Assembly: GCF_000956505.1 (NCBI RefSeq)
Contig: NZ_JYIX01000039.1
Location: 248,001-312,000, forward strand
DNA length: 64,000 nucleotides
From: Microbacterium azadirachtae
Lineage (GTDB): Bacteria; Actinomycetota; Actinomycetes; Actinomycetales; Microbacteriaceae
Reading direction: 5' to 3'
The position numbers were made by a program, and so were the translations under genes. The notes beneath the pieces were generated by a model. That model did no database searches. It was not told the origin of the DNA and saw nothing but the letters and a program-made list of their open reading frames with translations. Positions 50,006-58,962 of this stretch are shown one piece after another (positions within the stretch are counted from its first letter, which is position 1; the number at the start of each line of letters is the position of its first letter).

Positions 50006-51481
50006 TCAGGGCTGCGCCAGGTGCAGCACGGTCGTGACGTTGATCCGGTGCGACGAGAGGATCCGGTAGCCGAGCGATTCCAGATGCCGGACGTCGGGGG
50101 AGTGCTCCGGATCGGGACCGCGCTCGAGCGCCCAGACCTCGGGGGTGAGGTCGGCGGCAGTGAGCGCGTCGTTGGGACGGGCGCGGTCCCACAGACCCGG
50201 CTGGGTGCGGAACGAGGCGAGCAGGGCAGGGTCGCCCAGTCCCGCGACGTCGACGGGATGGATCGCCGTGATGAGGCGGGGCTTCTCCGAGTCCTTCGGG
50301 CGGTCGTCGTACACGACGGCGTCGCCCCGTGTGGCGTGGGCGTGCAGGTAGCCGGCGGCCGCACGCCAGTCGCTGCGGTCCTTCGCGTACGGACCGCGCA
50401 GCACGAGCAGGTTCGGGACGAACGCGGCGAGGACGACGGCGAGTAGGATCCCGGTCGCCGTCGCGGCGGCCAGCGGCGTGCGGCGGGCGATCCATCCGGC
50501 CGCGGTCAGCACCCCCATCGCCACGAGGATCGCGGCCGCCGGCGTGCAGAACGACAGATAGCGCACGGTGTACATGGGGGCGATGAGCGTGCTCGCGATG
50601 AGCACGGCGGCGGTCGGGAGCACGAGCCAGAGCAGGGCCAGCGCGCTCAGCCGGAATCCGCCGGGGTCCCGTCTGCGAGCGCGGAGCGCGGCGATCGCGC
50701 CGACCGCGATGAGCGCGAGGCACGGCCAGGCGGTCGCGGGGTCGAACCACTGCAGCGCGAGCACGTTCAGCGGCGTGATGTAGTCGCGGTAGGCGAGGAA
50801 GCCGATCTGGTTCCGCTCCGCGGCCGCGACCAGCACGATCGGCAGCGCCAGCAGCACGCCGGCCGCAGCCCCTGTCAGCCACCGCCAGAGGACCTGGCGG
50901 TGGAAGAGAAGCACGAAGACCCCGTGCACCACGAGCAGCAGCGCGAGGTACAGGAAGACGTAGATCGCGGCGGCCGTGCCCGCCGCGTACGCCGCCCAGA
51001 GCCACCACCGGGGCCGGCGCCGCAGCAGCGCGAGCAGGAGCACGGTGAGCCAGACGGCGATCGCGGATCCGATCGCGTACGAGCGCCCCTCCGCCGCCAT
51101 CACCGCGGTGCGCGGCAGCAGCGCCGCGATGAGCCCAGAGGCCAGGGCGAGCCGGATTCCGCCGAGGCGGCCGGCGAGCACCGCCGTGCCCGCGGCAAGA
51201 AAGCCGGCGGCGATCGCGCTCGGCAGGCGCACCGAGAACTCGCTCGCGCCGAACAGCCCGATCCAGACGTGTAGGAACGCGTAGTACGCGCCGTGCACGC
51301 CGTCGACCGTCTGCAGCATGCGCCAGAGCTCCGGCCACGTGCGGGAGGCGGACATGATGCTCGCCGCCTCGTCGCCCCAGAACGACGGGATCCAGGAGCC
51401 GATCACACCCGCGAGCAGGCCGACGGCGCCCGCGATCACGGCGACGCGCCGCAGCCGCCCCCGATCCGTCCTCGTCCGCAC
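50006..51481 (-). CDS. GT39/ArnT-like membrane glycosyltransferase, paralogue
   Basis: A 491-aa GT-C enzyme. VIGSWIPSFWGDEAASIMSA carries the catalytic Asp-Glu in the first loop; about ten membrane segments follow; the soluble end includes LRGPYAKDRSDWRAAAGYLH. These three regions align with the gene at 27163-28713 (WIPSLWGDEAATLMSA, RGPYAKNQSDWNDIAAFI). The start is GTG at 51481 with GGGAGGA upstream. It lies 60 bases after the IclR gene on the same strand but seems unrelated to hydantoin metabolism; probably wall-polymer or protein glycosylation from a polyprenyl-phosphate donor. Confidence 0.84.
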   Translation of the reverse strand: MRTRTDRGRLRRVAVIAGAVGLLAGVIGSWIPSFWGDEAASIMSASRTWPELWRMLQTVDGVHGAYYAFLHVWIGLFGASEFSVRLPSAIAAGFLAAGTAVLAGRLGGIRLALASGLIAALLPRTAVMAAEGRSYAIGSAIAVWLTVLLLALLRRRPRWWLWAAYAAGTAAAIYVFLYLALLLVVHGVFVLLFHRQVLWRWLTGAAAGVLLALPIVLVAAAERNQIGFLAYRDYITPLNVLALQWFDPATAWPCLALIAVGAIAALRARRRDPGGFRLSALALLWLVLPTAAVLIASTLIAPMYTVRYLSFCTPAAAILVAMGVLTAAGWIARRTPLAAATATGILLAVVLAAFVPNLLVLRGPYAKDRSDWRAAAGYLHAHATRGDAVVYDDRPKDSEKPRLITAIHPVDVAGLGDPALLASFRTQPGLWDRARPNDALTAADLTPEVWALERGPDPEHSPDVRHLESLGYRILSSHRINVTTVLHLAQP

Positions 51482-51540
51482 TCGCCGATCCTCCCGGTCC
51501 GGGCTGTGCGCACGCCGTACGGGCGGCCGCCCGCGGAGGA

Positions 51541-52371
51541 TCAGGATCCGGCGCGTGCTCCGTAGCCCAGCCGGCGCTGCAGCTGCCTGGCTGTCTCCGT
51601 CACCGCGTCCACGATCGCGGACTCGTCGACCGATGCCTCCTCGCCCCAGGTCACGGCCACGGCGGCGACCGGCCAGTCGACGTGGTCGCGCACTGCGACG
51701 CCCACCGAACGGAAGCCCGCGGTGACCTCGCCGTCCTCCCGGGCGATGCCGTCGCGGCGCACTTCGCGCAGCAGCTCGTTCAGCTCGCGCGGCCGGGCAG
51801 GGCCGCCGCCGCTGCGCTGCGCGAACGCGGCGGCGTCGGGGTACAGGGCGCGCACCTGCTCGCGGGGGAGCGCGGCGAGCATGGCCCGGCCGGTCGCGGT
51901 GAGGTGTGCGGGCAGTCGCACGCCCACATCGGTGATGAGGGCCGGGCGCCGCAGGGCGCGCTCCTCGACGATGTACAGCACGTCGCGGCCGGTCATCACG
52001 GCGAGGTGCGCGCTCTCGCCCAGCCGGTCGGCGAGCCCTGCCAGCAGCGGGCGGCCGAGCCGGGCCAGCGGCTCCTGCCGCGCGTATCCGCCCGCGAGCT
52101 CGAAGGCGCTCGTGCCGAGCCCCCAGCGCCGCTCCTGCGGAAGGTGCACGACGAAGCCGTGCGCCTCGAGGGTCGCGAGCAGGTGATAGACGGTGGAACG
52201 CGGGATGTCGAGCTCGCGGGCCAGGGCGGACGCCGCGACCGGGCCCGCACGCCGGGCCAGGAACCGCAGGATCCGCAGGGTGTGCTCGGCCGCGGGCACC
52301 TGAGGCCGGTCGTCGGGGGCGTTCGCGGGCGCGCCCGTCCCGGCGCCGCTGTCCGTGCGATCGGCGTTCAC
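51541..52371 (-). CDS. IclR-family regulator
   Basis: A 276-aa regulator. The HTH spans about residues 28-85 (EHTLRILRFLARRAGPVAAS, ELDIPRSTVYHLLATLEAHG), and the effector domain includes RLPAHLTATGRAMLAALPRE and TAGFRSVGVAVRDHVDWPVA. The GTG start overlaps the pucR-like stop as GTGA, so the two regulators are co-translated at the end of the DUF917 gene run. It probably responds to an intermediate of that pathway. Confidence 0.9.
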   Translation of the reverse strand: MNADRTDSGAGTGAPANAPDDRPQVPAAEHTLRILRFLARRAGPVAASALARELDIPRSTVYHLLATLEAHGFVVHLPQERRWGLGTSAFELAGGYARQEPLARLGRPLLAGLADRLGESAHLAVMTGRDVLYIVEERALRRPALITDVGVRLPAHLTATGRAMLAALPREQVRALYPDAAAFAQRSGGGPARPRELNELLREVRRDGIAREDGEVTAGFRSVGVAVRDHVDWPVAAVAVTWGEEASVDESAIVDAVTETARQLQRRLGYGARAGS

Positions 52372-53933
52372 GCTCCCAGGATCCCATGCTCGCGTCGTGC
52401 CGTGACGCCGTCGCCGGACGCGGGGGCCAGCACGGCGCGACAGGCGAGGTGCATCGCGAGACGCGTCTCGGGATCCGTCAGATCGACGCCGAGGAGTTCC
52501 TGCACCCGCCGGATCCGCACCGCGACCGTGTTGCGATGCAGATTCAGCGCCTCGGCGGTGGCGACCAGGCTCGACTCCTGGTCGAGATAGGCGGAGAGCG
52601 TGCGCAGCAGGTCGCCGGTCGCGCCCTGCAGCGGCGCGAGGAGCGATTCCGCCGCGGGCACGAACGTGTCGTTTCCGGTCCAGGCCAGCAGCAGCTGTTC
52701 GAGCCCGAGGCTGTCGACGCGGACGAACCAGCCCGTCGCCGAGCGCGACGCCGCGATCCGGGCCGCGTCCGCGGCTTCGTCCAGCGTCGCGGCGAGTCCC
52801 GCGGGGCCGCGCTGCAGCGAGCCGACGCCCGTCGCGATCGCGAAGGAGCGGCCCACTTCGCGGTGCAGGGCGCGCAGCCCGCGCGCGAGCCGTTCGACGG
52901 TCGCGGGATCAGGCGCCTCCGAGAACGCGAGCCACCCGCTCAGCCCGCGCCCGGCCGTGGTGACGTGCGCCTCCGCCGCGATCCCGCCGAGGGCCGCGCG
53001 CACCGCGCGGAGCAGCGGCAGCGGATCCAGCCGGCCACGCCCGACCATCCGAAAGCCGAGATGGTGCCCGCTCGTGCGCCAGCCGCGCTCGCCCATGCGG
53101 CGCTCGATGTCGTCGTCGGCGAGACCCCGCGCGTCGACGAAGTCGCGGAGCAGCGCGGACGAGGCGGAGACGTCGTTCACCTCGGCGACCTCGTCGATGA
53201 GGATCCGCGCCGCGACGGCCGGCATCGCGACCTCGGCGGCGACCGAGAGCGCGGCGAGCTGGTTCTCGCTCAGGCCCTCTCCGAAGACGACCAGGCGCAG
53301 ACCCGGCCGGCTCGGGCTGTCCACGCGGACGGAGGCTGCAGTGTGGCTCCCCGCGCGGGCGATGTCGATCCAGGGACGGAAATCGATCGCGGCGTGCAGC
53401 GCGGGATCGAGCTCGCCGCCCGAGGAATGCAGCACGTCCGTGCCGTCCACGAGGGCGAGCGGATGGCCGAGCGTGGCGGAGACCTGGCGCAGCAGATCGG
53501 GCAGGTCCCGAGCCGGATACTCGAAGGAGCGCGCCACCTTGCGCACGTGCGAGAGGGTGAGCGCGTCCTGCGCCTGCACCAGCATCCAGCAGGCCTGGGC
53601 GAGCACGATCGGCCGCTCCACGTCGAGCAGGCAGATCCCCAGCCGCTCCGCGAGGCGCTGCGCACCCTGGTCGAACTCGGCGGCCCCCGGCAGCGCGACG
53701 CCGCGGAAGCCGCGCTCGCGGATCCGGCGCAGCATCGCGTCCTGCTGCCAGGGGGTCTCTGGTGCGGGGTCGAGCAGCACCGCGAGGCCGCCGTCGGGCA
53801 GAACCGGCAGGTCCGCCTCCGCCGACTCCACCGCGACCGCGTCCCACGCGGCGTCCTCCGGCCCTGCGATCCGGCGCAGGCCCCCGTTCTCGGGGTGCGC
53901 GCGGAGGCCCGCGAGTGACAGTCGGGCGGTCAT
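52368..53933 (-). CDS. PucR-family transcriptional regulator
   Basis: A 521-aa regulator. The N-terminal purine-catabolism-type sensing domain has GFRGVALPGAAEFDQGAQRL and AERLGICLLDVERPIVLAQA. A GAF/GGDEF-like middle follows, and the C-terminal HTH reads VATAEALNLHRNTVAVRIRR with VQELLGVDLTDPETRLAMHL. PucR proteins activate purine, allantoin or hydantoin-type catabolism. The ATG overlaps the DUF917 stop (ATGA), placing it in that operon. Confidence 0.9.
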   Translation of the reverse strand: MTARLSLAGLRAHPENGGLRRIAGPEDAAWDAVAVESAEADLPVLPDGGLAVLLDPAPETPWQQDAMLRRIRERGFRGVALPGAAEFDQGAQRLAERLGICLLDVERPIVLAQACWMLVQAQDALTLSHVRKVARSFEYPARDLPDLLRQVSATLGHPLALVDGTDVLHSSGGELDPALHAAIDFRPWIDIARAGSHTAASVRVDSPSRPGLRLVVFGEGLSENQLAALSVAAEVAMPAVAARILIDEVAEVNDVSASSALLRDFVDARGLADDDIERRMGERGWRTSGHHLGFRMVGRGRLDPLPLLRAVRAALGGIAAEAHVTTAGRGLSGWLAFSEAPDPATVERLARGLRALHREVGRSFAIATGVGSLQRGPAGLAATLDEAADAARIAASRSATGWFVRVDSLGLEQLLLAWTGNDTFVPAAESLLAPLQGATGDLLRTLSAYLDQESSLVATAEALNLHRNTVAVRIRRVQELLGVDLTDPETRLAMHLACRAVLAPASGDGVTARREHGILGA

Positions 53934-54964
53934 GCGGCGTCCAGTTCGGCGAGACCGTACGTCGACGGCAGCACACGGCGCAGGCGGTCGGGACGCTCCA
54001 GCCACCAGTCCGGCGCCGGCAGCGAGAGCACGACCACGCGCCGTCCCGGAACGAGGTCGGTGACCTGCAGGATCTCGCGCGACGCGGCGTCGAGGACCAC
54101 GATGATCGCCGGCGCGGAGGCGAGCAGCGCGCCGTCGCTGAGCACGGCGAGGGACTCCGATCGGGTCACCACGCGGTCGACCGCGCCGCCGGGGCCGGCG
54201 ATCTCGACGGACTGCACGTGCGGATCGGCGTGGTGCGGGGAGATCCGGTCGATCCGTCCCTCGGTCAGCAGGCGCGCCCCGAGCGTCGCGGCGAGCTCGG
54301 CCGGGGACGTGAAGCGCGCCGCGAGGAAGGCGCGCCCCAGCGCGAGCGCGCGCCGCTGGTGTCCTGGCATCGCGTGCTCGCGGAGATCGCCGACCGTGAA
54401 CCCGGCGAGCACGGCCGCGCCGCTCCCGCCCGCCTGGATGATGGCCGAGCGGACGATGCGCTCCGCGTCCACGGCGCGATCCGTCTCGACGAGAGCGACT
54501 CCGCCGGCGCCGCTCTCGCAGGTGAACACGAGGCCCGGCACCCGGTCGACGAAGAGCGACATCTGATCGAGCTCCGGCACGGCGCGGCCGGTGCAGTCGG
54601 CGTCCACGATCGTGCGCTCGCCGGAGAACAGGAACGGGACGAGGCTGTTCAGGCCGCCGCCCTCGATCGAGCAGACGGCGGGGATCCGCGTGCCCAGCCA
54701 GCGCTCCGCCGCGGCCACCAGGCGTCCGAACGGCGCGAGGCCCGGCATGCGCTCGCCGAGCAGGATCGTGGAGCCCACGAACGCGGCGCCGAAGCAGGGC
54801 GTCGAGGGATCCAGCTCGTCCACGTCCACGAGCGGACGAGGACCGGAGTCGACGCCGGCGAGCATGAGCTCGAGCATGGTGGTCGTGCCGCCGCCGCCCG
54901 AGCCGAGCAGCGCGCAGCCCAGCGCGAGCGCGGTCACGTCCTCGGGTCGCAGTCGCCACGCCAT
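53930..54964 (-). CDS. DUF917 (S-methyl thiohydantoin desulfurase-like) protein, divergent copy
   Basis: A 344-aa DUF917 protein. The N-terminal glycine motif is ALLGSGGGGTTTMLELMLAG, and SIEGGGLNSLVPFLFSGERT and TIVDADCTGRAVPELDQMSL match the conserved blocks of the two copies below. It lacks their DPYIG and GAPTVM motifs, so it is the most diverged. TACTCT ends six bases before the ATG (leaderless-type promoter), and a palindrome lies just upstream, so it may be transcribed separately from the upstream pair. It would act on a hydantoin- or thiohydantoin-type ring; this is inferred from family naming. Confidence 0.85.
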   Translation of the reverse strand: MAWRLRPEDVTALALGCALLGSGGGGTTTMLELMLAGVDSGPRPLVDVDELDPSTPCFGAAFVGSTILLGERMPGLAPFGRLVAAAERWLGTRIPAVCSIEGGGLNSLVPFLFSGERTIVDADCTGRAVPELDQMSLFVDRVPGLVFTCESGAGGVALVETDRAVDAERIVRSAIIQAGGSGAAVLAGFTVGDLREHAMPGHQRRALALGRAFLAARFTSPAELAATLGARLLTEGRIDRISPHHADPHVQSVEIAGPGGAVDRVVTRSESLAVLSDGALLASAPAIIVVLDAASREILQVTDLVPGRRVVVLSLPAPDWWLERPDRLRRVLPSTYGLAELDAA

Positions 54965-54991
54965 CGTCCCAGAGTAGCTTTCCGGTCTTGT

Positions 54992-55077
54992 TCGCCGAGA
55001 CCCCCTCGCACCACCCAGACCCCCCGTCAGTTGCGTCGCTGCGGAGGGGTTCGGATGCGCCGAGGGGGTCTCGGCGA
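54992..55077. repeat. 17-bp inverted repeat between DUF917 genes
   Basis: TCGCCGAGACCCCCTCG (54992-55008) is the exact reverse complement of 55061-55077. The 52-base centre contains further weak pairing. It separates the DUF917 gene ending at 55101 from the promoter of the next; possible terminator or dispersed palindrome. Confidence 0.5.
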
Positions 55078-55100
55078 GTCGAGTGCGGAGAGGGCCGGTC

Positions 55101-56195
55101 TCAGGAGCCGAGCCGCTCGACAGGGAGGAACGGCTCGGCGAGTCCGAAGGCGGAGGGGCCGAAGGCTGCGAGTGCGCCCTCGGTGCGCATCATGTCCGGC
55201 GTCGAGATGCCGAGCACGCGCACGCGCTGGCCGTAGCGCAGCCCCTCGGTCGTGATCGGCTCGGCCGTCTCGTGATCCACGACGCAGATGAGATCCGGCA
55301 CGATCGCGACGACCTCGCCGTCGCGCCGCGCGATGAGGTTCTCGTTCTGGAAGAGGATCTCGAACGTCCCTTCGCCCTCGAGCGGCGCGATCACCGCGCG
55401 TCCCTTCGCGAATCCCTCGGTGGTGCGGCGCTCGACGTCGACGACCTTGCCCACGGTGAGCTCGCGCAGGTGGGAGTACAGGGTGCGGGAGAGCGTGTCG
55501 GCGATCGCCTCGAAGGGGGAGCGGTGCTGCTCGCGGGCCTCGCGGATCGCACGCCCGAGGGCGAGCGCCATCGAGATCGTGCGGGGGACAGCGGTGCGGC
55601 GCACGTCCGCGCCGGTCATCGCGTACTCGGCGATGTGGCCCACGCCGCCGAGCCGGATGGTGATCGCGCGGGCGAGCCACTCCATCTGGCGGTCGTCGTC
55701 GCCGGTGTCGATGATGACCGTCTCCCCGCGCTCGCCGGCGAGGGCGAGAGGTGAGCCGTGCACGCCGTACACCGCGAACGTCTCCATGGACAGCTCGGGG
55801 AAGGCGCGGCCCATGCCGTCCGCGTCGACCACCGGAAGCCCGGTCTCGGCGGCGACGACGAGCGGGATCATCGAGTTGATCCCGCCGCATTCGATCGGCA
55901 TGGTGGCGTCGGCGGTGCGCCCCAGGTGCGCCTCGAGCGCCCGCAGCGCGAGCGTGGGCTCGGTGCCCGCCGGGATCTTCTCGATCATCACGGTCGGTGC
56001 GCCCATCTGCGCCGTCGGGATCACGAACAGGTCGTCCGCGAGCTCCTCCGGATCCAGGATCGTGATCGCGCCGTCGCCGAGCACCCGTTCGACGAGCTTG
56101 CTGCCGATGTAGGGATCGCCGCCGCCGCCCGTGCCGAGCAGCGTGGCGCCGCGCGCGAGGTCGGGGAGGTCCGCCGCCGTGAGCAGCCAGCTCAT
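55101..56195 (-). CDS. DUF917 (S-methyl thiohydantoin desulfurase-like) protein
   Basis: A 364-aa DUF917 protein. Motifs: TLLGTGGGGDPYIGSKLVER, AQMGAPTVMIEKIPAGTEPT, ECGGINSMIPLVVAAETGLP and VVDADGMGRAFPELSMETFA. The C-terminal half carries KVVDVERRTTEGFAKGRAVI and the β-domain PDLICVVDHETAEPITTEGL. It overlaps its paralogue upstream (ATGA), so the two may form a heteromer. The longer open frame is disregarded because the coupled ATG fits the family N-terminus. Confidence 0.87.
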   Translation of the reverse strand: MSWLLTAADLPDLARGATLLGTGGGGDPYIGSKLVERVLGDGAITILDPEELADDLFVIPTAQMGAPTVMIEKIPAGTEPTLALRALEAHLGRTADATMPIECGGINSMIPLVVAAETGLPVVDADGMGRAFPELSMETFAVYGVHGSPLALAGERGETVIIDTGDDDRQMEWLARAITIRLGGVGHIAEYAMTGADVRRTAVPRTISMALALGRAIREAREQHRSPFEAIADTLSRTLYSHLRELTVGKVVDVERRTTEGFAKGRAVIAPLEGEGTFEILFQNENLIARRDGEVVAIVPDLICVVDHETAEPITTEGLRYGQRVRVLGISTPDMMRTEGALAAFGPSAFGLAEPFLPVERLGS

Positions 56196-57328
56196 CGCGC
56201 CTCGATCCGCTCGCGCGACGCCTCGTGAGCCGGCTCCGCCCCGCTCGATCCGGCACCGTGCGAGACGGTCCCGTCGAAGCGGTGCGCGGGCATGTCGTAG
56301 CCGAAGTAACCGGGACCGACCATCGCGAGCGCCTCGGCGGAGTGCCAGCGCTCGTCGGCCGGGGCCGCGAGCACGCGCACGCGCTGGCCGTAGCGGAGGG
56401 CCTCGGTCGTGATCGGCTCCCCGGACTCGCCCTCGACGACCATGATGAGATCGGGGGTGGTCGCGAGGATCCGCCCGTCGGCCTCGGCGACGAGGTGCTC
56501 GTTCTGGAACTGCAGGGTGAGCGCGGTGCCGCCCTCGCTCTCGATCCTGGCGCGGCCACGGGCGAATCCGGTCGTCGTGGCGCGCTGCACGTCGACGACC
56601 TTCCCGTCGAAGAGCTCGCGTCCGGCGAGCTCGCGGACCGCGGCCTCGACGGGATCCGTCTTCGCCGCGCGGGCCTCCGCGATCGCCCGCCCCACCGTGA
56701 TGCACCGCGAGAGCGAGCCGCCGACGAGACCCGCACGGGCCTGCGCGCCGGTCATCGAGAACCCGGCGATCATCGTCGAGCAGCCCATCTCGACCGTCGC
56801 GACGCGCGCGATCCGCTCCGTCCAGGTGTTGTCGACGGTCTGCAGCACCGCGATGTTGCCCTTCTCATCGCTGAGTGCGAGCGGCGAGGCCGTGACGCCG
56901 AGCAGCGTGGGCAGCACCATCTGCAGTTCCGGGAACGCGCGGCCCATGCCGTCGGCGTCCACGAGCGGCAGCCCGAGAGCCGCGGCGGCCGCGACCGGGA
57001 TCGTCGAGTTCACGCCGCCGACCTCGGCGCACGCGATATGGGTGACCGGACGGCCGAGGTGCGAGCCCAGGGCGCGCACGGGTTCGACGACCTCGTCCAG
57101 GCTCGGGAGCTTCTCGACCATGACGGTCGGGGCGCCCATCATCGCGACGAACAGCACGTGCGCATCGTCCGGGACCTCGGCGAGGTCGAGGACAGGGACG
57201 GGCCCGCCCGACAGCGCCTGCCGGGCGAGGAGGGATCCGATGTAGGGATCGCCGCCGCCTCCGGTGCCGAACACGGCGGCGCCGCGCGCGAGGTCCTCGA
57301 TCTGCGCGGTGTCGATCTGCCAGCCCAC
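56192..57328 (-). CDS. DUF917 (S-methyl thiohydantoin desulfurase-like) protein, paralogue
   Basis: A 378-aa DUF917 protein. AVFGTGGGGDPYIGSLLARQ, MMGAPTVMVEKLPSLDEVVE, EVGGVNSTIPVAAAAALGLP and LVDADGMGRAFPELQMVLPT parallel its neighbour throughout, showing tandem duplication. A C-terminal tail of ~25 residues is charged and Ser/Gly-rich. The GTG start is one base after the hydantoinase stop, and its own stop overlaps the next ATG. It probably works with HyuA in ring hydrolysis. Confidence 0.87.
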   Translation of the reverse strand: MGWQIDTAQIEDLARGAAVFGTGGGGDPYIGSLLARQALSGGPVPVLDLAEVPDDAHVLFVAMMGAPTVMVEKLPSLDEVVEPVRALGSHLGRPVTHIACAEVGGVNSTIPVAAAAALGLPLVDADGMGRAFPELQMVLPTLLGVTASPLALSDEKGNIAVLQTVDNTWTERIARVATVEMGCSTMIAGFSMTGAQARAGLVGGSLSRCITVGRAIAEARAAKTDPVEAAVRELAGRELFDGKVVDVQRATTTGFARGRARIESEGGTALTLQFQNEHLVAEADGRILATTPDLIMVVEGESGEPITTEALRYGQRVRVLAAPADERWHSAEALAMVGPGYFGYDMPAHRFDGTVSHGAGSSGAEPAHEASRERIEAR

Positions 57329-57329
57329 C

Positions 57330-58877
57330 TCAGGCCCCCATGTCCAGGTCGCCGACGGCCTTCGCGCGGATGCGCGTCGCGTTGCCGGGCAGGTAGGGGA
57401 TCGGGACCTCGTCGAAGTCGATGATCGCGACCGTGGACGGCTTCGCGCCGGCCGCGATCGCCTTGTCGACGGCCTCGGCGCGGACTGCGGCGATGGTCTC
57501 GTCGCGCGCGCCGGGGGCGATCGCGTAGACCTTGTCGATCTCGCCGCCGACCTGGGCGATCGAGGCGCCGATCGCGTTCGCGACCGCGTAGTTCTCCGGG
57601 CGGTGCACGGGGCCGAACGGCTCCAGCACGTCCGGCAGCAGGATGGATCCGCCGCCGACCGCCACGACCGCGATGGGGTCGGGGGAGGTGCGCATGCGGT
57701 CGACGGCCTCCGCGACGCGCTCGGCGATACGTGCGAGCACGCGTGCCACGAAGGCGGGATCGAGGTGAGCGACCTTCTCCGGGTCGCCGACCGTGGCGCG
57801 TCCCGCCGCGACGGCGATGTCGGTCGCGGTGAGCGTCGAGCCGCCGAAGACGAGCGCCTCGGTGCCCAGGCGGTAGCCGACCGAGGAGGGGCCGACCTCG
57901 GCCGTCTCCGTGTCGACGATGCTTCCGCCGCCGATCCCGAGCGAGAGCACGTCGGGCATCCGGAAGTTGGTGCGGATGCCGGCGACCTTGACCTCGTTCG
58001 CGGTCTCGCGGGGGAAGCCGTTCACGAGCAGGCCGATGTCCGCGGTCGTGCCGCCCACGTCGATCACGGCGCAGTCCTGCAAGCCGCTCGTGGCCGCGGC
58101 TCCGCGCATCGAGTTCGTCGGGCCGGAGGCGAAGGTCGCCACCGGATAGCGGCGCACGTACTCGTCGTCCATGAGCGTGCCGTCGTTCTGGCTGAGGAAG
58201 ATGGGCGCCTCGATGCCGTGGGCGCGGACGGCGGCGGTGAGGCCGTCGACGATCTCCGAGGCGAGTTCGCGCAGCGCGGCGTTGATGATCGTGGCGTTCT
58301 CCCGCTCGAGGATGCCGATCCGGCCGATCTCGTGCGAGAGCGAGATCGCGACGTCGGCGCCGAGGACCTCGCCCAGGATCTCCGCGGCGCGGACCTCGAG
58401 GTCGTGGTTGACCGGGCTGAACACGGCGGAGATCGCGACAGAGCGGATCCCGTGCGTCTTCATGTCCTCCGCGATCCCGCGCAGCTCCTCCGGGTCGAGC
58501 GGCGAGATCGGGCGGCCGTCGAACTCGTAGCCGCCGTGCGCGAGGTAGCTGCGCGCCTGGGCGGCCTCGACGAGCTCGCCGGGCCAGTCGATGAGCGGGG
58601 GCAGGGCGCGGGTCGCGGGCAGGCCGAGCCGCAGGGCGGCGGTCGGCGCGAGGCGGCTGGCCTGCACGAGCGCGTTGATGAAGTGCGTCGTGCCGATCAT
58701 GACGGCCTCGATGTCGGAGCCCTCGAACGGGTGGTGCGCGCGCAGATCCTCGATCGCCTGCACGATCCCGTCGGTCACGTCGGGGGTGGTCGAGTGCTTC
58801 ACCCCGGCGAGGGTGTGGGCGCCGTCCATGAGGACGGCATCCGTGTTGGTGCCGCCGACGTCGATGCCGATGTGCAT
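57330..58877 (-). CDS. Hydantoinase/oxoprolinase, HyuA-type subunit
   Basis: A 515-aa protein. The actin-like ATPase fold begins HIGIDVGGTNTDAVLMDG, with DCAVIDVGGTTADIGLLVNG in the middle and AVVAVGGGSILLPDVLEPFG near the end; NDGTLMDDEYVRRYPVATFA and SLGIGGGSIVDTE are family blocks. HyuA subunits open hydantoin or 5-oxoproline rings with ATP, usually with a HyuB partner; no HyuB is present here, and the DUF917 proteins occupy its place. GAGAAAG lies upstream of the ATG. Downstream of the NCS1 permease across a hairpin. Confidence 0.9.
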   Translation of the reverse strand: MHIGIDVGGTNTDAVLMDGAHTLAGVKHSTTPDVTDGIVQAIEDLRAHHPFEGSDIEAVMIGTTHFINALVQASRLAPTAALRLGLPATRALPPLIDWPGELVEAAQARSYLAHGGYEFDGRPISPLDPEELRGIAEDMKTHGIRSVAISAVFSPVNHDLEVRAAEILGEVLGADVAISLSHEIGRIGILERENATIINAALRELASEIVDGLTAAVRAHGIEAPIFLSQNDGTLMDDEYVRRYPVATFASGPTNSMRGAAATSGLQDCAVIDVGGTTADIGLLVNGFPRETANEVKVAGIRTNFRMPDVLSLGIGGGSIVDTETAEVGPSSVGYRLGTEALVFGGSTLTATDIAVAAGRATVGDPEKVAHLDPAFVARVLARIAERVAEAVDRMRTSPDPIAVVAVGGGSILLPDVLEPFGPVHRPENYAVANAIGASIAQVGGEIDKVYAIAPGARDETIAAVRAEAVDKAIAAGAKPSTVAIIDFDEVPIPYLPGNATRIRAKAVGDLDMGA

Positions 58878-58914
58878 GGTTCTCGCTTTCTCGGTGGTTC
58901 TGGAACGAATGGTC

Positions 58915-58953
58915 CCGTCGCGGGGCGTCGGAAGGCGCCGCACCCCGCGACGG
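58915..58953 (-). terminator. Hairpin between the NCS1 permease and hyuA-type genes
   Basis: CCGTCGCGGGG (58915-58925) pairs perfectly with 58943-58953 over a 17-base loop, in the 85-base gap downstream of the permease. It could partly terminate transcription, lowering enzyme expression relative to the permease, or protect an mRNA end. Confidence 0.45.
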
Positions 58954-58962
58954 AGTCTGAGG

